Shown one piece after another: positions 14,035 to 15,603 of a stretch of DNA of 15,603 bases. The notes beneath the pieces were generated by a model that saw only the letters and a program-made list of their open reading frames with translations, made no database searches and had not been told where the DNA came from. The DNA is from an uncultured Oscillibacter sp. (GTDB lineage: Bacteria; Bacillota; Clostridia; Oscillospirales; Oscillospiraceae). The DNA lies in the NCBI RefSeq assembly GCF_900544955.1, contig NZ_UQXD01000050.1, forward strand, positions 1 through 15,603. Reading direction: 5' to 3'. Numbering within the stretch: position 1 is the first letter of the stretch; each line of letters starts with the position of its first letter. The translations under genes were made by a program, and so were the position numbers.

Positions 14035-14382
14035 ATGAGGGTTTCTTATGAGGGAATCGGCCAGTGGGCCGCCACGTTCACCTGCGCCCAGGCAGCGGAG
14101 GGGGAAGTGGTGAAGATCAGCGGCAGCGGTGCGGTGAGCCCCTGCGGCGACGGGGACGGCTTTTGCGGCATGGTGGTGTCCGTGGGCCGGGACGGGGGCG
14201 CCTGCGCGGTGGCCCTGGGAGGCATGGTGACCGCCGGGTACTCCGGCGACAGTGTTCCGGCGCTGGGCTGGACGGGACTCTCCGCCGACGGCAGCGGCGG
14301 CGTGAAGGCGGCGGCCGGGGGCCGGAGCTATCTGGTGGTGGACGTGGACGAGAGCGGCAAGACCGTGACGTTCGTCCTGTGA
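14035..14382 (+). CDS. Small capsid decoration/stabilisation protein (putative)
   Basis: This 115-residue, glycine-rich, beta-type protein is directly upstream of the major capsid gene, where head decoration proteins (DUF2190 or lambda gpD-like) are usually found. Visible pattern: GQWAATFTC, then EGEVVKISGSGAVSPCGDGD, FCGMVVSVG, CAVALGGMVTAGYSG and YLVVDVDESGKTVTFVL. These are short strands with glycine turns, as in the beta-tulip/DUF2190 fold. ATG 14035 has GGGAGG 4-5 nt upstream. No strict motif proves the function; it could also be a capsid fiber base. Confidence 0.68.
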   Translation: MRVSYEGIGQWAATFTCAQAAEGEVVKISGSGAVSPCGDGDGFCGMVVSVGRDGGACAVALGGMVTAGYSGDSVPALGWTGLSADGSGGVKAAAGGRSYLVVDVDESGKTVTFVL

Positions 14383-14394
14383 GGAGGAGAAGAT

Positions 14395-15426
14395 ATGGCT
14401 TATCATTATGAGGAATTGAAGCTGGAAAAGGGTATGTACGGCCGCAGCGGCCGCAGCTTTACCCAGACCCTGGAGGAGCTGGACCCCAGCGAGCACTACC
14501 GGGGCACCCCCGCAGAGGGGCTGGACGCCTTTCAGCGGCAGCTGAAACGATTTGACATCAAGGTGAAGGGCGCGGGGAGCGACATGGTGGAGAAATTCTT
14601 CCACACCAGCGACTCTGCCGTGCTGTTCCCGGAGTTTGTCAGCCGGGTGGTGCGCCAGGGGTTGGAGGAGGAGAGCATCCTGCCCCACATCACCGCCACC
14701 GTCACCCGCTTTGACGGCATGGATTACCGCTCCATCGCCTCGGTGCCCACGGAGGAGCAGCGGTCGCTGCGGCGGGTGGAGGAGGGGGCCGCAATCCCCC
14801 AGACCACCATCCGCACCCAAGAGAACCTGGTGCGCCTGCACAAGCGGGGGCGGATGCTGGTGGCCAGCTACGAGGCCATCCGCTTCCAGCGGCTGGACCT
14901 GTTCTCCGTGACGCTGCGCCAGATCGGCGCCTACATCGGCAGACAGCACCTCCAGGACGCAGTGAAGGTGCTGACGGACGGCGACGGCAACCACAACGCG
15001 GCGGAGAAGCTGGCCGTGGGCACCGCGCCCATCTCCGGCACCGGGGGGACGCTGAGCTACGGCGCCTTGCTGGACTTCTGGAGCCAGTTCGACCCCTACA
15101 CCATGAACACCCTGCTGGTCAGCGGCGACGTGATGCTCGCCATGCTGAAGCTGCCGGAGTTTCAAAACCCGCTGACGGGGCTGAACTTCCAGGGCACCGG
15201 CCAGCTGACTACCCCGCTGGGCGCCAAGCTGCTGCGCAGCGCCGCCGTGCCCGCCGGGACCCTCATCGGCCTGGACAAGAGCTATGCCCTGGAGCAGATC
15301 AGCGGCAGCGAGGTGCTGGTGGAGTACGACAAGCTCATCGACCGCCAGTTGGAGCGGGCAGCCATCACCTCCATCTCCGGCTTTGCCAAGCTCTTCGTCG
15401 AGGCCGCCAAGGTTTTGACGGTGTGA
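14395..15426 (+). CDS. Phage major capsid protein, HK97-fold
   Basis: This 343-residue protein follows the decoration gene by 12 bp with GGAGGAG at 7 nt. Its N-terminal arm (1-60) is charged and helical (LEELDPSEHYRG, LDAFQRQLKRFDIKVKG). The sequence then has the typical HK97-capsid order: SAVLFPEFVSRVVRQGLEE (73-91), a P-domain-like helix region RQIGAYIGRQHLQDAVKVL, an A-domain part, and near the end the common GSEVLVEYDKLIDRQLERAAITSISGFAKL, which resembles XkdG-type capsid C-termini (strand then IT...F). With terminase, portal and protease in order, the identification is firm. Confidence 0.88.
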   Translation: MAYHYEELKLEKGMYGRSGRSFTQTLEELDPSEHYRGTPAEGLDAFQRQLKRFDIKVKGAGSDMVEKFFHTSDSAVLFPEFVSRVVRQGLEEESILPHITATVTRFDGMDYRSIASVPTEEQRSLRRVEEGAAIPQTTIRTQENLVRLHKRGRMLVASYEAIRFQRLDLFSVTLRQIGAYIGRQHLQDAVKVLTDGDGNHNAAEKLAVGTAPISGTGGTLSYGALLDFWSQFDPYTMNTLLVSGDVMLAMLKLPEFQNPLTGLNFQGTGQLTTPLGAKLLRSAAVPAGTLIGLDKSYALEQISGSEVLVEYDKLIDRQLERAAITSISGFAKLFVEAAKVLTV

Positions 15427-15603
15427 GCGCCGTGAACGGGGAGATCGTGGACTTGGCCCGGACGGTGTCCGGCGCCGGGGAGGCGGAGGAGGCGCTGCTG
15501 GCGGCCCTCTGCGCCGCCGCGGAGCGGCGGTGGACGGAGCGGCTGCGCCGGGGCGTGACGGCGGAGGACTGCGGCGGGGCCTTTGTTTGCGCGGCGGCCT
15601 TCA
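15423..15603 (+). CDS. Small phage protein, likely head-tail connector or hypothetical (3' partial)
   Basis: GTG 15423 overlaps the capsid stop (GTGA, 4 nt) and opens a frame to the right edge, of which 60 residues are visible: a helical, alanine-rich sequence starting SAVNGEIVDLARTVSG with later CAAAERRWTERLRRGV and EDCGGAFVCAAAF. The position immediately after the capsid gene is usual for the gp6-like head-tail connector. The last codon is cut. Function is inferred from position only; the start could also be a later GTG (15432). Confidence 0.55.
   Translation, partial: MSAVNGEIVDLARTVSGAGEAEEALLAALCAAAERRWTERLRRGVTAEDCGGAFVCAAAF

Noticed and set aside
13567..15165. 532-codon minus-strand open frame over the protease and capsid genes
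   Set aside because: Antisense to ordered phage head genes; no ribosome site or recognisable protein.
1..15603. CRISPR arrays, tRNA/rRNA genes, insertion sequences
   Set aside because: No regularly spaced repeats, cloverleaf-like sequences, rRNA signatures or transposase genes with terminal inverted repeats were seen on reading.

Overview
The window is GC-rich, with densely packed genes, strong Shine-Dalgarno sites (GGAGG type) and tight hairpin-T-tract terminators. The gene set points to a spore-forming, high-GC Gram-positive anaerobe of the class Clostridia. It includes a SpoVK/CbbX-type AAA+ ATPase, a LysM-GH18 spore-cortex-lytic type protein, a formate/nitrite channel and a CstA-type transporter. 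The Oscillospiraceae (Flavonifractor/Intestinimonas/Oscillibacter-like) are my best guess, from family impressions only and not from a search.

Layout. (1) Positions 2-1551, + strand: 5'-truncated AAA+ ATPase, then a short FNT-family channel, closed by a near-perfect terminator. (2) 1552-1900: about 350 bp with no convincing gene, an 18-bp tandem repeat and traces of possible decayed coding. (3) 1901-3175, - strand: LysM-LysM-GH18 protein with a sigma-E-like promoter, divergent from (4) a LysR regulator (3329-4210, +) and a ZIP-type metal transporter (4314-5045, +). A terminator-like hairpin sits directly against the ZIP Shine-Dalgarno. (5) 5125-6636, -: CstA-family transporter. (6) 6852-8640, -: overlapping KdpD-like kinase and KdpE-like response regulator genes with no kdpFABC nearby. 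(7) 8813-10153, +: two tandem paralogous membrane-anchored proteins resembling bacterial PH domains. Each has its own terminator and a visibly duplicated promoter region. (8) 10313-15603, +: the head-morphogenesis module of a prophage or prophage-derived element: small terminase, large terminase, portal, prohead protease, decoration protein, major capsid protein, and the start of a likely connector gene. It runs off the right edge.

How they fit together. The kinase/regulator pair and the two PH-like genes share a divergent control region. All three promoters there carry the same kind of direct repeat, TTNRCR-N5-TTAACR with an 11-bp period, as used by OmpR/PhoP-family response regulators. The simplest model is that the KdpE-like regulator controls its own operon and the paralogous envelope proteins. 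This model is an inference. The phage module has head genes in canonical order with overlapping or near-overlapping starts. No integrase, repressor or lysis gene is visible on its left side, and its base composition looks like that of the host.
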